DNA of 64,000 nt from Methanothrix sp. (GCF_016706325.1 NZ_JADJJX010000003.1:62001-126000), one strand, 5' to 3'; positions 7,880 through 17,111 are shown, numbered from the stretch's first letter. Program-made: numbers and translations. The notes: generated by a model from the sequence alone, not told the origin.

Positions 7880-8917
7880 TTAAGATCGTTCTTTATTGTT
7901 CAAGAATCGCTCTGACAATTCGATTATGTTCGTTCTCCCATTTCCTCTTTTGGTTATCAATTTACGCCTCTCCATTGAGGTTAAAATGCCAGAAAGAGAC
8001 GATCTTGATATATCCATCTCATAGCCGATCTCCCTCTGGGTCATCCTCCCTCCGCGGTGCAGCAGGCCCTTGAGGATGGCCCTCTCTTTATCAGTCAGAG
8101 TGGCCATCACCGCGGCAATATCGCTGCTCACCTCTATGCCGCCGGCCATCTCAATGCTGGTCTCAGGTCTGTCCTCCATAGGATGATCAGAACATCCCTG
8201 GCTGGATGATGGGCGGCCCGCAGCGACCCCATCCCTGGTGGAGAGGCTCCCCTGCCCATCCGATTCTGACCGGCGGCGGGAATGATGAATCTGAAGCCCC
8301 AGGGCGGTGAGAAGCAGAATGAACAGAGCTATTGTCATATATTTCATCGAATCTGCTCCCGGATTCGATCCACCCGCCACATCGCCTGTACCAGCAGCCT
8401 TTGATGTATTCTCCCTCGCGACCCTTTTGTCGGCTAACTGGAGCGCATAACCAATGTCAACTGCAGGATCGGTGATATCATGCCCGTGGAGCTCAGCGAC
8501 CACTGAATTATCGGCAGCATAAACCAGATAATCAAGACCCTGCGATGGCTCAACCCCGCTCAGCTTTGCATCTGCCGGCAGATAAAAGATGGCCCTGTAC
8601 TCCTCGAAGATGCCCACAGACTCCAATCTCACACTCCAATTATCAGCCGATTTAAAGGTGAGGGCATTGGTGATGGCATACAGTTGCCTGCTCTCATCCT
8701 CATAGGAGTACTCTGATGAGTTCAGAAAGGGCAAGGAAAAAAGGTCCTCAATATATCCATTGATCAGGCACCTTCCGCCCTCATCGATATAAATGCTCAG
8801 TACGAGCTGGTTTGGCACCGGGCCTTCTGCTGCCTCCTGGCTGGATGCAGCCCCAAGCGGGAGGAGAAAGAGAATGAGCATACAGACAGAACCGATCAAA
8901 AGATCAGGCCAGTGCAT
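7880..8917 (-). CDS. Membrane-tethered winged-helix regulator
   Basis: The 345-aa product has an N-terminal signal/anchor (about 5-25) and an extracytoplasmic beta-rich domain (about 35-180). A single membrane helix follows (MTIALFILLLTALGLQIHH, about 193-212), then a polar linker and a cytoplasmic C-terminal helix-turn-helix (TDKERAILKGLLHRGG, MTQREIGYEMDISRSSLSGIL). This layout would let an outside signal act on transcription by a membrane-bound DNA-binding domain, as in archaeal MarR/TrmB-like membrane regulators. The target is unknown. It sits upstream of two secreted-protein genes on the same strand. Confidence 0.75.
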   Translation of the reverse strand: MHWPDLLIGSVCMLILFLLPLGAASSQEAAEGPVPNQLVLSIYIDEGGRCLINGYIEDLFSLPFLNSSEYSYEDESRQLYAITNALTFKSADNWSVRLESVGIFEEYRAIFYLPADAKLSGVEPSQGLDYLVYAADNSVVAELHGHDITDPAVDIGYALQLADKRVARENTSKAAGTGDVAGGSNPGADSMKYMTIALFILLLTALGLQIHHSRRRSESDGQGSLSTRDGVAAGRPSSSQGCSDHPMEDRPETSIEMAGGIEVSSDIAAVMATLTDKERAILKGLLHRGGRMTQREIGYEMDISRSSLSGILTSMERRKLITKRGNGRTNIIELSERFLNNKERS

Positions 8918-9030
8918 AGTTCACTGCTAATACCGGCTGCAACTTAAACCTGATGGAGAGCCCTGCCTTAAATACCCAGCCCTAATTCCAGGGGAAAGAA
9001 AGATAGCTGTAGCATGTCATCCATCATTTC

Positions 9031-9354
9031 ATGCTGATGGGACGCAAAGCCAAACCCGAGTCTCCAGAGGAGATGGCCATGGTGCATCATGCACTGGAGA
9101 ACCCCACCCGCCGGAGGATGCTCATCCTCATGAACGAGGGCCTGTTGACAGTAGATGAGATAGCGCAGGCGGTGGGCGATCGAATGCTCGACTACCAGTT
9201 GCATCGGATGGAGCTGGCAGGACTGCTGGAGATACATGATGGGCAAATAACCCTCACCGAAGCGGGAGTGGCCTATGGCAGGCTGGTAAAACTGGAGAAG
9301 GACAAAGGCGGAGCGGATAAAATAATGCTGGAGGATCTCCAGGCCCACTTATAG
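9031..9354 (+). CDS. ArsR-like winged-helix DNA-binding protein
   Basis: The 107-aa protein has an ArsR-like fold: an N-terminal helix with ALENPTRRRMLILMNEG, a recognition region TVDEIAQAVGDRMLDYQLHRMELAGLLEI and a beta-wing DGQITLTEAGVAYG. It lacks cysteine metal sites, so it is unlikely to be an arsenic or metal sensor. A TATA-like CTTAAATA lies at 8967-8974. No good ribosome-binding site precedes the ATG at 9031 (an alternative ATG is at 9037). It is divergent from the membrane-tethered regulator at 7880 and could be part of the same control circuit. Confidence 0.75.
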   Translation: MLMGRKAKPESPEEMAMVHHALENPTRRRMLILMNEGLLTVDEIAQAVGDRMLDYQLHRMELAGLLEIHDGQITLTEAGVAYGRLVKLEKDKGGADKIMLEDLQAHL

Positions 9355-9435
9355 TTCAGACTGCTTGGAGGAGGACAGATGCAAAGGGAGATTCTCCCCC
9401 ATGTCTCTCATATAATTGAGAGAGGGGGAGAGAGA

Positions 9436-9495
9436 AAGAGAAGGAGATAGAAGGAGATAAAGGGAGATAAAGGGAGATAAAGGGAGAAAGAAGGA
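9436..9495. repeat. Short 10-bp direct repeat (AAGGAGATAA-like)
   Basis: About five tandem copies of a purine-rich 10-bp unit lie in the gap between the ArsR-like gene and the convergent permease gene. The rest of the 9355-9526 gap is AT-rich and holds no gene. Confidence 0.75.
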
Positions 9496-9526
9496 GAGAT
9501 CTTTTATAATTTATATTTATTATATT

Positions 9527-10801
9527 TTATTTTGCAAAACTCCTCTTCAAGCGTTCCAGAGCCGATCTCGCCCTCGCACCCAGATCGCAGAACCCGTAGG
9601 AGGGGGACGGTTTTTCTCCTTCTGAAATCTCTATAAGCTCCTTTTCATCTATTGCTCCCTCCTCCTTTAGCATATGGATTCGGGTCCTGAACGCCGCCAG
9701 GAGAAACCCATAAAGAAGGGGTCCTATTATAAATCCAAGAACCCCCACCACAAAGATGGGGGCGGCAAAGGCGAGGAGGGTGATGGAGGGATGAATCTTT
9801 GCCCCCTGGCTGGCGAGCTTGGGGCGGATAACGTTCTCAGGGATGGTATTGATGAAGATCAGGCTATAGATGAGCAGGCCAATGCCCGATACGTAGTTGC
9901 CGGTCAGTAGGAAATAGATGCATATGGGCAGAAAAATCACCGGCGGCCCGATCATGGGCAGGAGGGCGAATATGGCCGTTGTCAGCCCCCACAGGAAGGG
10001 ATATGGCACTCCAAACAGGGCGAATCCGATTGCGGCGAGCAGCCCGGTTATCAGGGAGGTCAAAAGATACACATTAAAAAGATTATTATAGATCCGGTTA
10101 AGCTCCCGCACAAAATAGTTCATGATATCCCTCTCCGGAAGGATGAGCAAGAAGCCTTTTACTGCACTTGAGCCGCCAATAAGAAGATAATATGTGATCA
10201 TGATGGCCACAAAGAACTGGGACATGAGCACAGGCAGCTCGCTTATGAAGCTTGTGGCCGCATAGGCGGCGATAGATGCGAATTGGGGGAGCATATTGGA
10301 GATCATCCAGTCCCTGGGGGCCTCGATGAAAGGCTTTACCAGCTCCCTCAGCCGCTCTATTGTTCTCTCTGCAGTCGGTTGGGAGACGAAGTTATTCAGC
10401 ACGACATTCAGGGTTTCCAGAGATTCCTCAGTCTTCTGGGTTATATAGATGCCAGCGGACTGAGCGATATTCTCCTGGGAGGAAAAGAGGCCTGAGGTCT
10501 CAGTGGCAATGGCATTGATCGCACTGAGAAGAAAGGTCATAAAAAATAAAACCACCAGCAGCAACGATAAAACGGCCGACAGATTCTTTCGTCCAGTTAA
10601 GCAGTGAATGCGGGAGTAGACAGGGAACAGTACAAAGGCGATGAAGAAGCTCAGGAGGAGGGGGGCAACAAATGCTTTTGTGACATATATTGTGGCAGCA
10701 AAAGCAATGAGAAGCACTGCGGATGCCAAAAGATTGAATCTCTTTGAGGCTGGCATACAGGCTTTTGTTTGCTTTTCCCTAAATATAAAATCTTTGATCA
10801 A
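9527..10801 (-). CDS. AI-2E family (PF01594) membrane transporter
   Basis: The 424-aa product has the seven to eight membrane segments and the long loop of the AI-2E/YdiK/TqsA permease family. Diagnostic pieces are the N-terminal helix pair ending FIAFVLFPVYSRI, the loop with REL..IYNNLFNVYLLTSLITGLLAAIGF, and GVPYPFLWGLTTAIFALLPMIGPPVIFLP followed by the ENVIRPKLAS motif. Members export or take up small solutes (autoinducer 2 in some bacteria, sodium/proton exchange in others). The substrate here is unknown. The tail is charged and cytoplasmic. Start sites further in (such as the Met at residue 16) are possible. Confidence 0.88.
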   Translation of the reverse strand: MIKDFIFREKQTKACMPASKRFNLLASAVLLIAFAATIYVTKAFVAPLLLSFFIAFVLFPVYSRIHCLTGRKNLSAVLSLLLVVLFFMTFLLSAINAIATETSGLFSSQENIAQSAGIYITQKTEESLETLNVVLNNFVSQPTAERTIERLRELVKPFIEAPRDWMISNMLPQFASIAAYAATSFISELPVLMSQFFVAIMITYYLLIGGSSAVKGFLLILPERDIMNYFVRELNRIYNNLFNVYLLTSLITGLLAAIGFALFGVPYPFLWGLTTAIFALLPMIGPPVIFLPICIYFLLTGNYVSGIGLLIYSLIFINTIPENVIRPKLASQGAKIHPSITLLAFAAPIFVVGVLGFIIGPLLYGFLLAAFRTRIHMLKEEGAIDEKELIEISEGEKPSPSYGFCDLGARARSALERLKRSFAK

Positions 10802-10833
10802 CCAACTGATCTTCGATCTTTGCTTCTCTAAGT

Positions 10834-11085
10834 ATTTCGATCTATTCTTTTAGCATTATTTCGATCTATACTTTTAGCATTATTTCGATCTATACTTTTA
10901 GCATTATTTCGATCTATACTTTTAGCATTATTTCGATCTATACTTTTAGCATTATTTCGATCTATACTTTTAGCATTATTTCGATCTATACTTTTAGCAT
11001 TATTTCGATCTATACTTTTAGCATTATTTCGATCTATACTTTTAGCATTATTTCGATCTATACTTTTAGCATTGTCTCTATCTAT
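10834..11085. repeat. 24-bp tandem repeat array, about ten copies
   Basis: Nine near-identical 24-bp units (AGCATTATTTCGATCTATACTTTT) lie head to tail from 10852 to 11067, with degenerate units at both ends. There are no spacers, so this is not a CRISPR array. It fills most of the gap between the permease start and the end of the YihY-type gene. Each unit contains CGATCTATA, which is TATA-like, so the array could place many promoter-like words upstream of the permease. That is an inference. Confidence 0.95.
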
Positions 11086-11150
11086 TCAAGCATCACAATT
11101 CGACCACTGGGGCACAAAGACAAGGGGAACTGTATCCTTTTGAATCATTC

Positions 11151-12159
11151 TCAATTGCCACTGCCCTCTGCCTTCTTCTGCCTCCGCCCCACCATCTGGG
11201 CAACGAGATGGGCTCCAAAGAGGCAGATCAAACCGCTCAGATAGATCCACAGCATCAGAATGACGACAGTGCCTAAAGAGCCATAGACCAGCATATGATT
11301 GGAAAGGCCGCTCTCCAGATACCAGGCGAAGCCCATCTTGGAGAGCTCCCAGCATAAAGCGGCCACGAATGCCCCTAAAGCAGCATCAGCCCATCTGACG
11401 CGCACCTTTGGGGCCCACCAGTAAAGGATGGTGAAGACAGCAAATATCACAATATCGGGAAACAATCTATAAAGGAGCTTTGACCCCAACGGTCTATGAT
11501 AAGCAATGGCATCCCCAAGCAGTATCTCCAGGCTGTAATCCAGCAGTCCGAGAAGGGAGACCATCACCATGGAGAGGATGATGAGGCCGATAAGGAGGCT
11601 TCCAACCATTGCCATTCCCACTAAACGCCACTCCAGGGGGTTCCGCCCTTTGGAGCTGCTCCATGCGCGATCGATGTTCTTGGAAAGGATCACAAATACC
11701 CCGGTGGCAGACCATAACAGTCCTATCACAGCCGCTATTCCCACTGGGAGCCTGAGGTGGAGGAGCTGGTTGAAGTTCTCCTGCAGTAGCTCCCTTAGGG
11801 GCTGATGCATAGCCAGCTTCTCTCCCAGATCCTGGATAACCTGAATGTTCTCTTGCCAGGCTCTCCGCCGGAGGGAGGATCTCCTTGGTAAAGCTGATCA
11901 GATGATGGTAGTTCTCCTCGGCCTCAAGAAAGGAAGCCCCCAAGATCACCAGCAGTATCAGCATGGGAAAGAGGGAGAAGAGAGAGTAGTAGGCAATGGC
12001 TGCTGCTGCATCCCAGCTCTCCGTCTCTGACATGCGCTTAAATGTAGCGGTCAGGAGCCGCAGGGCTCCGCGGCTCTGCTGATCAGAATGATCAAATCGC
12101 CTCAATGCCTCTTCTTTTATTCTCTTAAGCGATCTAGAGGCTCTATCACTCATGCTCAT
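11151..12159 (-). pseudogene. YihY/BrkB-family membrane protein, split by a frameshift
   Basis: Two overlapping minus-strand frames together make one YihY/RBN-like inner-membrane protein. The first (from 12159) supplies the N-terminus, with SWDAAAAIAYYSLFSLFPMLILLVILGAS up to about ILPPAESLAR. The second supplies ENIQVIQDLGEKL, the remaining membrane helices and a basic tail. Joining them needs removal of one base in about 11840-11870 and yields about 335 aa, a normal length. The family has no firm function (once called ribonuclease BN). Either the gene is inactivated or the sequence has an extra base. Confidence 0.85.
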
Positions 12160-12461
12160 CTCATTCTATTCTGCTCATCCCATTCAGCTATCTCATTCTA
12201 TTCCGCTCATCCCATTCGATTCCTTCCCCAGGCTTATAGCTTTTAATGGTTGCGGAAAAGAATAAAAAGATTATTTTCCATCTCGCGGCAGAGGCCACCA
12301 TCTCCCCGCCGCCTCCTCTTCTGAGGATATTATTCGATCTGCCGATGATTGGGGATGAGGGCCATGACCACCTGCATGGGGGGCCCTAGCCTCATTCCTC
12401 AGCATGCACTGCATCAGCCCTGATGATCAGGAGAGAAAGGATTTTAAGAATAAAAAGTTGT
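12160..12461. other. Intergenic region with a short duplicated word
   Basis: No gene is supported in this stretch. Near 12158-12222 a TCTCATTCTATTCTGCTCATCCCATTC-like segment occurs twice in tandem. The remainder is upstream DNA of the YihY-type gene and downstream DNA of the small CxxC protein gene. Confidence 0.55.
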
Positions 12462-12659
12462 TTAATGATGCGCGCCATGTGGTGGTGCGTTCGTCCCGCC
12501 TTTCACAATCAGGAAGTCCTTATCCAGGTAGGCCTGATGGGCCAGCTCCAGACACTCTTTGCAGATATTGAACATCTCATCCTTGGGGCCGTGAATGGTG
12601 GCTAAGTTGAGCTTGACAGGAACCGTCTCCTTGTCAACGAGACAGAGGGCGCACTTCAT
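12462..12659 (-). CDS. Small double-CxxC (zinc-binding) protein, 65 aa
   Basis: The product begins MKCALCLVDKE and has a second CKEC pair (ICKECLELAHQ), so C3/C6 and C33/C36 can bind one zinc ion. The C-terminus is rich in His (PPHGAHH). A GAGGTGA ribosome-binding site lies a few bases upstream of the ATG at 12659. It lies 49 nt downstream of ubiX on the same strand. The family is not recognised; the fold suggests a small treble-clef or zinc-ribbon protein. Confidence 0.7.
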   Translation of the reverse strand: MKCALCLVDKETVPVKLNLATIHGPKDEMFNICKECLELAHQAYLDKDFLIVKGGTNAPPHGAHH

Positions 12660-12708
12660 CTAATTCACCTCTTATTCGCACTGATTCACTCGGTTATAAG
12701 CATTTCCT

Positions 12709-13266
12709 TCATATGCCTTCCCATCTATGATAAAGATCGTTTTCCAGGCCGAGGAGATCCAGCACCCTTCCCACCAGCACATCCACCAGCCCGGCCAGGC
12801 TCTGGGGCCGGGAGTAGAAGGCGGGGCAGGCGGGGAGAATGAGAGCTCCCGCCTCGCTGGCTGCAACCATATTGCGAAGCTGAATCAGGCTCAGGGGGGT
12901 CTCCCTGGGGACCAAGATCAGCCTCCTCTTCTCCTTCAGACATACATCGGCGCAGCGGGTGATGAGGGTATCCGAGGAGCCGCAGGCAATTCCGGAGAGA
13001 GTTCCCATGCTGCAGGGGATGACCACCAGGGCATCGAAGAGGTGCGATCCGCTGGCCACCGGGGCGGAGAAGTCCTTTGGGGCATAAACATGATCAGCCA
13101 GCCTTTCCACCTCCCCGGGCAGAGAATCTGTCTCTATCTGCATGATCTTTCGAGCCGAATCGGTGATTATCAGATGGGTGACGCACCCTTTCCCCCTCAG
13201 GGCTTCCAGGAGCCGGATTCCGTACCCCACCCCCGATGCTCCGCTTATTCCTACAACGATCTCCAT
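12709..13266 (-). CDS. ubiX: UbiX-family flavin prenyltransferase
   Basis: The 185-aa protein has the UbiX flavoprotein signature: GISGASGVGYGIRLLEAL at the N-terminus, the SGSHLFDALVVIPCSMGTLSGIACG segment, and RRLILVPRETPLSLIQLRNM. UbiX joins a dimethylallyl group to reduced FMN to make prenylated FMN, the cofactor of UbiD-type decarboxylases. No ubiD partner is in the window. It lies between deoxyhypusine synthase (upstream) and the small CxxC gene (downstream) on the same strand. Length is normal. Confidence 0.93.
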   Translation of the reverse strand: MEIVVGISGASGVGYGIRLLEALRGKGCVTHLIITDSARKIMQIETDSLPGEVERLADHVYAPKDFSAPVASGSHLFDALVVIPCSMGTLSGIACGSSDTLITRCADVCLKEKRRLILVPRETPLSLIQLRNMVAASEAGALILPACPAFYSRPQSLAGLVDVLVGRVLDLLGLENDLYHRWEGI

Positions 13267-13346
13267 ATCGGTTCCTCAATCGCTTTTGATTTCTTCATCC
13301 TTATCTTTGTGCCTTTATGCTCTGTGGCCTGGCCCGGGCAGGCCGA

Positions 13347-14258
13347 CTATTTTTTCAGCCTCCCCAGCGCCGCCCCCACCATCAGGGGCAGGGTGATGGT
13401 CGCGTCCCCATAGACTGTGACATAGCTTGCACTCTGGGATATCTTGCCCCAGGATACAGCCTCGGAGAGGGTCGCCCCGGAGAGGCCTCCATTCTCAGGG
13501 GTATCCGTGGTCAGTTGAATTGCGAGATCAAAGCTATTGGGGGTGACAAGCATGGACTGCAGGGTGAAGTTCTTGGGGACCCCCCCTCCCACGATCACCA
13601 CTCCCGCCCTCTCGCAGTTGTAACAGAGATCGATGATCTCTCTGATATCGGCGAAAGCGTCCACAGAGAGCTTTTTTGTCTGGCTGAACATCCAGGCCTG
13701 CAGGCCGATCATGGAATCGGGAAGAGCAGGACAGAAGACGGGCACCTCCATATCATAGGCGGATCGCAATATGGATCGCCGGTCTGCTATCCGGCTCCCC
13801 AGGATATTCAACAACTGCCTTCCGGATATGGCCTGGGAGCTCTCCGGCAGGATGCTCTGCATCAGCTCCTCGAAGGCCTCGAAGTCCTGATCCCTGATGA
13901 ATACATCATAGATCCGGCTCACCCCCTGAGCCCGGAGGGATGAGTCATCCGATTCAGCACATCCCAGTGAGTGGCAGCCGAAGGACTCTATTATATCGTG
14001 CACCAGGTTTGCTCCCGTGCTCACCAGCACATCCACATGGCCACCCCGAATCAGATCTGAGACCACATGCCTCATCCCCGCCGGGACCATCGCTCCAGAG
14101 AGAGTGAAAAATTTTGTGAAATTCCCAGAGAGCATCCTCTCATATATCTCCGCTGCCTGAGCCAGCCTTCTGGCCCCAAAGCCGCAGTGGCTCCATCCCC
14201 TGACCAGAGCATCTATGCTCATCCCCGGCTGGATCTCAAGCTGGTGTACTGTGTCCAT
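13347..14258 (-). CDS. dys: Deoxyhypusine synthase
   Basis: The product, about 303 aa, matches deoxyhypusine synthase, which moves an aminobutyl group from spermidine onto a lysine of aIF5A. The NAD-binding GANLVHDIIESFG, the VGGGVPKNF loop and the active-site EAVSWGKI (catalytic lysine, near residue 270) are all present. I start at the ATG at 14258 because AAGGTG lies six bases upstream; a GTG at 14267 overlaps that site. The dys gene is divergent from the fpo operon. Confidence 0.93.
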   Translation of the reverse strand: MDTVHQLEIQPGMSIDALVRGWSHCGFGARRLAQAAEIYERMLSGNFTKFFTLSGAMVPAGMRHVVSDLIRGGHVDVLVSTGANLVHDIIESFGCHSLGCAESDDSSLRAQGVSRIYDVFIRDQDFEAFEELMQSILPESSQAISGRQLLNILGSRIADRRSILRSAYDMEVPVFCPALPDSMIGLQAWMFSQTKKLSVDAFADIREIIDLCYNCERAGVVIVGGGVPKNFTLQSMLVTPNSFDLAIQLTTDTPENGGLSGATLSEAVSWGKISQSASYVTVYGDATITLPLMVGAALGRLKK

Positions 14259-14351
14259 TTGATTCACCTTATTTATTCACCTTAATAATGATAATATCTG
14301 TCAAATAGTTCCGGAAAATTGTGATTGGACTTGTGCAACGCGAAATTTTTT

Positions 14352-14397
14352 CTCATAAACCTTTTATACCAGGCCTTATGTTTAACTTTTACGGAGG
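14352..14397 (+). promoter_or_regulatory. Promoter and ribosome-binding site of the fpo operon
   Basis: A BRE/TATA-like sequence (TAAAC followed by CTTTTATA at 14361-14368) sits about 25 bp before a likely transcript start near 14390. A strong GGAGG (14393-14397) precedes the fpoA ATG at 14405. The upstream gap to dys is AT-rich and divergent, so this is the natural place for the operon promoter. Confidence 0.6.
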
Positions 14398-14404
14398 ATA
14401 AACA

Positions 14405-14809
14405 ATGGCCGGCGAACCGATGGCAGTGGTTTACTATATACCACTTATTATATTTTTGATAATAGGAGCTATAGTGCCTATTGCGGCTCTGGCTGCTATA
14501 AAAATCATAGCGCCGAATAGACCTAGCCGCCAAAAGCTATCGATATACGAAGGAGGGCTGAAACCAATCCGTGACGCCAAGATCCAGTATAGTGTTCAAT
14601 ATTACCTTTTCGCAATCGTTTTTGTGATATTCGATGTTGAGGTTTTATTCTTATACCCCTGGGTCTACGTCTACGCGAATGAGGCCATGCAAAAGCTCAT
14701 GGCCTTCGGATCCATGAATATTGCCGTCTTCGAGATGCTTCTATTCATCATTGTATTGCTGGTTGGACTGATTTATGCAATCAAGAAGGAGGCTTTGCGT
14801 TGGGTATAA
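14405..14809 (+). CDS. fpoA: F420H2 dehydrogenase-like subunit FpoA (NuoA homologue)
   Basis: The 134-aa protein has three membrane helices and the NuoA pattern: the loop YEGGLKPIRDAKIQYSVQYYLFAIVFVIFDVEVLFLYPW followed by a third helix. NuoA/FpoA is a small membrane subunit at the hinge between the peripheral arm and the proton-pumping arm of the complex. It is the first gene of an eleven-frame operon. Its end overlaps the start of fpoB by ten bases. Confidence 0.95.
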   Translation: MAGEPMAVVYYIPLIIFLIIGAIVPIAALAAIKIIAPNRPSRQKLSIYEGGLKPIRDAKIQYSVQYYLFAIVFVIFDVEVLFLYPWVYVYANEAMQKLMAFGSMNIAVFEMLLFIIVLLVGLIYAIKKEALRWV

Positions 14810-15372
14810 GCGATGTAATACCCGTGCCTGTATGTATCGATGAGGAGATTGAGAAGTGGACCATATTCGGCCAGCCTGTGACTGAGGTCTGGTTCACCAC
14901 CACTGAGAAGATCCATGAGATCATCCAGATGGGGCCCATCAAGAATATCTTCAACTGGGGCAGAAAGAACTCTATATACTTTCTGATGCAGCCTATGGGC
15001 TGTTGTGGCGTGGAGATGTTCGTCTTCGGGGCTGCACCCTATGACAGCGATCGGTTCGGATGCATCCCCAGAAACACCCCCCGCCAGACGGATGTGATGA
15101 TCATCTCCGGTTACTTGACCCGGAAGTACCTGCCGGTATTCAAGAACCTGTGGGAGAACATGCCTGAGCCCAAATGGTGTATAGCCATAGGCGAGTGTGC
15201 CATTTCCGGTGGGCCGTTCTACGATTCCTATAACATCATCCAGAACACGGGCGACTACTTCCCCATTGACGTCTACATCCCCGGCTGCCCACCCCGTCCA
15301 GAGCAGTTCATTGAGGGGCTCATCAATCTCCAGGAAAAGATCAAGCAGCGCAAGGACTTAAGAGACTACTGA
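14800..15372 (+). CDS. fpoB: FpoB (NuoB homologue), carries the terminal [4Fe-4S] cluster N2
   Basis: The 190-aa protein has the NuoB cysteine set that holds cluster N2: the tandem C68-C69 in MGCCGVEMFVFG, C133 in GECAISGGPF and C163 in PGCPPRPEQF. It hands electrons to the quinone-like carrier (methanophenazine in this group). The start is TTG at 14800, supported by AAGGAGG nine bases upstream and by overlap with the fpoA stop. Confidence 0.96.
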   Translation: MGISDVIPVPVCIDEEIEKWTIFGQPVTEVWFTTTEKIHEIIQMGPIKNIFNWGRKNSIYFLMQPMGCCGVEMFVFGAAPYDSDRFGCIPRNTPRQTDVMIISGYLTRKYLPVFKNLWENMPEPKWCIAIGECAISGGPFYDSYNIIQNTGDYFPIDVYIPGCPPRPEQFIEGLINLQEKIKQRKDLRDY

Positions 15373-15386
15373 GGAGGGATCTTTTC

Positions 15387-17099
15387 TTGACAAATGCAAG
15401 CGAGGTCTTAAGCTCTATCCAGTCCGCTTTTCCTGGAGCAGTCTCGGACCCCAGGGTGGAGTCGGATGACAGATTATGGGCTACAATAGAATCTGGGAAG
15501 ATCCGGGATGTCTGCAAGTACATGACAGAGAAGCTCGACTTCGACCACTATGCTGGTTCAGCCGGGGTGGATTGGATCGCCAGAAATGAGATGGAGGTCG
15601 TCGAGATCATGACCAGCTATGGAGCCCATAATGTGGTAGCCATGCTGAAGGTCAAAACGCCACGCGACAATCCATCCGTCCCCTCCCTGGTCGATATGTA
15701 CTGGAATGCCAACTGGTATGAGAGAGAGACCTGGGAGATGTTCGGCATCAACTTCGAGGGACATCCGGAGCTATATCCTCTGCTCTTGTCCGACGAGCTG
15801 GTAGGTGTCTGGCCCTGGAGAAAGGATTTCAAGGGCTATCCAGATCTGACCACTGGAGAGAGGGCAGTGCAGATCACCACCCCCGAGGGCTATACTGAGT
15901 ATCACTTCCCGCCAACGCCAGCAGAGGTCGAGGCCGGAACGGTGGTGACGGAGAGGCCTAAGTATCCCACATTCCGGGAGAGAGAGGAGGCATGGATCAA
16001 ATCCGACTCGGAGATGATCATGCACCTGGGGCCGCAGCATGCCATGGTTCCCGGTCCGTTTCTGCTGGACATCCTGGTTGAGGGCGAGAGGGTTAAGAAG
16101 GCCTTCCTCGATCTGGGCTACATCCACAAGGGCATTGAGAAGATCATGGAGAACAGGACCTGGCTTCAGGGCATAACCTATACCGACAGGATGTGCTATG
16201 TCGCCGCCCTGAGCAATAATGAGTGCTACTGCGGTGCAGTGGAGAGGCTCTTAGGCCTGGAAGTCCCCCTGAGGGCTCAGTACATCCGGGTTATAGTGGA
16301 GGAGCTCTCCAGAATCCAAAGCCATCTGATCGGCACAGGCGAGTTCCTGACGCTGATCGCCGGCGTGGGCTTTGCTCCCTGGCAGTACATGATCATAGAC
16401 AGAGAGCATATCATCTCTCTGATCGAGAGCGTCACCGGAGCCAGGCTGACGCACTCATATGTCCGCTTCGGAGGGGTGAGAAACGACCTTCCTGCGGGAT
16501 TTGAAGAGCAGTGCCGAAAGGTCCTGCCCTATATGAAATCCAGGACGGAGGAGTTTATAGAGTTCTTCGCACAGGATCCCATCTATCATGCCAGAATGGA
16601 GAATATCGGCTGCATATCCCCTGAGACTGCCAAACGCCTGGGATGTGCAGGCAGGGTGCTCAGAGCCGCTGGCGTTCCCTATGATATGAGGGTTGAGGAT
16701 CCCATACTGGTCTATCCTGAGCTTGACTTCAAGGTCATCACTGGAACCCGGGGAGACTCGGCGGACAGAATCGATTGCACCATGAGGGAGATCCTGGAGA
16801 GCATTCACATCATCGAGCAATGCCTGGATAAAATCCCCTCCGGACCGATTAAGACTGAGGCCAAGATTCCCAAGAAGGTCCCCGCTGGCGAGGCCTACTA
16901 CCGGGTGGAGGATCCACGCGGCGAGATGGGAATGTATGTCATCAGCGACGGAGGCGATAAACCCTACCGGGTGAAGGTAAGAGGGCCTTTCTATGCTACA
17001 TTCCAGACTTTGACTCCGCTTCTGGAGGGAGTATACGTTGCAGATGCGGTGGCAATCACTGGAAGCATGGACGGCTGCCCATCTGAATCTGACAGGTAG
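15387..17099 (+). CDS. fpoCD: FpoCD, fused NuoC and NuoD homologues
   Basis: This 570-aa protein joins two subunits of the peripheral arm. Residues of about 1-165 match NuoC (the WYERETWEMFGINFEGHPEL motif), a linker with YHFPPTP follows, and residues from about 210 match NuoD (MHLGPQHAMVPGPFLL, LGYIHKGIEKIMENRTW, RIQSHLIGTGEFL, DRIDCTMREILE). In Methanosarcina these are separate fpoC and fpoD genes; E. coli has a comparable NuoCD fusion. The start is TTG at 15387 with GGAGGG eight bases upstream. The reading frame is intact through the join. Confidence 0.95.
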   Translation: MTNASEVLSSIQSAFPGAVSDPRVESDDRLWATIESGKIRDVCKYMTEKLDFDHYAGSAGVDWIARNEMEVVEIMTSYGAHNVVAMLKVKTPRDNPSVPSLVDMYWNANWYERETWEMFGINFEGHPELYPLLLSDELVGVWPWRKDFKGYPDLTTGERAVQITTPEGYTEYHFPPTPAEVEAGTVVTERPKYPTFREREEAWIKSDSEMIMHLGPQHAMVPGPFLLDILVEGERVKKAFLDLGYIHKGIEKIMENRTWLQGITYTDRMCYVAALSNNECYCGAVERLLGLEVPLRAQYIRVIVEELSRIQSHLIGTGEFLTLIAGVGFAPWQYMIIDREHIISLIESVTGARLTHSYVRFGGVRNDLPAGFEEQCRKVLPYMKSRTEEFIEFFAQDPIYHARMENIGCISPETAKRLGCAGRVLRAAGVPYDMRVEDPILVYPELDFKVITGTRGDSADRIDCTMREILESIHIIEQCLDKIPSGPIKTEAKIPKKVPAGEAYYRVEDPRGEMGMYVISDGGDKPYRVKVRGPFYATFQTLTPLLEGVYVADAVAITGSMDGCPSESDR

Positions 17100-17111
17100 G
17101 AGGGAGAGGAT

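Noticed and set aside
10834..11085. Possible CRISPR array
   Set aside because: Units are 24 bp, directly adjacent, with no unique spacers.
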